Source: Salinarchaeum sp.
GTDB taxonomy: Archaea > Halobacteriota > Halobacteria > Halobacteriales > SKNY01
Direction of reading: 5' to 3'
Assembly: GCA_007123105.1 (NCBI GenBank)
Contig: SKNY01000035.1
Location: 1-45,986, forward strand
DNA length: 45,986 nucleotides
Positions 44,964 through 45,986 of the stretch are shown here, piece after piece. Each line of letters begins with the position of its first letter. The first letter of the stretch is position 1. A program made the translations under genes and the position numbers. The notes beneath the pieces are model-generated. The model had not been told where the DNA came from. It saw only the letters and a program-made list of their open reading frames with translations, and did not search any database.

Positions 44964-45986
44964 ATGGGTAAAGATAGCACGACTAGTACAGATCATCGCA
45001 CAATCGATCTACTTAACCGGATTGGACGGCGGGAGTATGTTACCGTTTCAACCGTCTTTGGCACCGCGTTCGTCACCGGTTGTCTCGGTGATGATGAAGT
45101 GGAACCAACTGATGACGACGATGTAACAGATGATGCGGATTTAGACGATGGCGTTGGCGATGACGATGACGACGATGTTTCCCTCGAACCCGATGATGGT
45201 AATGACACCGACGATGATGATGCCGATGATACGGCCGAAGAAGAAATCGTCCGACACGACGTCACACTCCATGCGGTAACCGGACCGCCGTTACCGGCCG
45301 ATCTCAGTCTCTCGATACGTGGAGACCCGAGTTTCAACGATTCATCTCCCGGGTATTGGTATCGGCTTGCCGGCCGCTCCTTCGCCGACCGATTGGTGCA
45401 CGCAGAGGCGCTCAAAGACATCCAATATTCACCCGGATTCCTCGAGATCTACTTCCGCGATGAGGAACCGGTGTGCTGGTGGAGCGGCAAGCCGATGGAT
45501 GCGGAGGATTTCATTACCTATGCCGAATTTGTCGACTGGCAGGGTGGTGGAGCCGATCTGGATGCAGAACCAAACATCATAGCCTTCGAACAGATCGATC
45601 AATGGACTGCTCGAATTGCGCTTGCGGACACATGGAACGAGCAATGGGGCCTCCAACAAACCATGGTCGAAGCCCCGTACAATCGACTCTATCAGAGTTC
45701 GGATTGGACCGGACCATGGGTCGAACAATTCCGTGATACCGGCGGAGATATGGATGCCGTCGAGGATATTCGAGAGGAGGTAAGCGACGTGTTTGTCCGC
45801 GAAGATGACGAGCTGATCCATCATCACCACAACCCCTTCGAATTCAGGATGGACGATTCGATCGGGGAGATCGGGGAGAACTTCATTGAATTCGAACTTG
45901 TACCGGAGAAAAACGGCACCAAGCGTGCCTTCGTCGACGATATTAACTATACCAAATGGCGGATGCACTTCACCGAAGAAGAACAC
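44964..45986 (+). CDS. Solute-binding lipoprotein paralogous to 21666..23642; 3' end outside window (missing from ORF track because no stop in window)
   Basis: Open from ATG 44964 to the edge (341 codons): MGKDSTTSTDHRTIDLLNRIGRREYVTVSTVFGTAFVTGCLGDDE..., acidic linker, then RSFADRLVHAEALKDIQYSPGFLEIYFRDEEPVCWWSGKPMDAEDF, DTGGDMDAVEDIREEVSDVFVREDDELIHHHHNPFEFRMDDSIGEIGE. Confidence 0.8.
   Translation, partial: MGKDSTTSTDHRTIDLLNRIGRREYVTVSTVFGTAFVTGCLGDDEVEPTDDDDVTDDADLDDGVGDDDDDDVSLEPDDGNDTDDDDADDTAEEEIVRHDVTLHAVTGPPLPADLSLSIRGDPSFNDSSPGYWYRLAGRSFADRLVHAEALKDIQYSPGFLEIYFRDEEPVCWWSGKPMDAEDFITYAEFVDWQGGGADLDAEPNIIAFEQIDQWTARIALADTWNEQWGLQQTMVEAPYNRLYQSSDWTGPWVEQFRDTGGDMDAVEDIREEVSDVFVREDDELIHHHHNPFEFRMDDSIGEIGENFIEFELVPEKNGTKRAFVDDINYTKWRMHFTEEEH

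Noticed and set aside
1-45986. tRNA/rRNA genes and intact insertion sequences
   Set aside because: No cloverleaf/TTC-arm sequences, rRNA-like blocks or transposase motifs (DDE, OrfB/TnpB zinc ribbon) were recognised; visual reading cannot exclude small or degraded elements.

Overview
This is a haloarchaeal chromosome segment, judged from its high GC, acidic proteins, Tat/lipobox signal peptides and leaderless-type promoters. It is dominated by an accessory locus for breaking down acidic polysaccharides and sugar acids. I can support about 40 CDSs. They include: the 3' end of a PL8-type lyase (cut by the left edge), a GH10 xylanase, SfsA, a CrcB pair, a KaiC/RAD55-like ATPase, an Asp-box sialidase-like protein, two uncharacterised large enzymes, two mannonate dehydratase (UxuA) paralogs, four enolase-superfamily acid-sugar dehydratases, a uronate-dehydrogenase-like SDR with an SMP-30 lactonase, a secreted beta-helix lipoprotein, a CRTAC1 plus vanadium-haloperoxidase-like pair, and two paralogous acidic-linker substrate-binding lipoproteins (the second runs off the right edge). 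The most interesting segment is iclR - rdfA-like - SMC-like (zinc-hook) - iclR (about 26.3-30.9 kb), a cell-shape/SMC-type module embedded in the catabolic island. Its second IclR carries two tandem wHTH domains, and TTTCAC...GTGAAA inverted repeats lie just downstream of both iclR genes. Other notable points are an internally duplicated 577-aa Zn-PLC-like protein, a haloperoxidase homolog whose catalytic SGH motif reads AGL, a 45-aa lipoprotein ORF in front of a phage-tail-like protein, and convergent genes that share a 4-nt CTAG/CTAA stop overlap. No rRNA, tRNA, CRISPR array or intact mobile element was recognised. All family calls are from reading motifs, with no database search.
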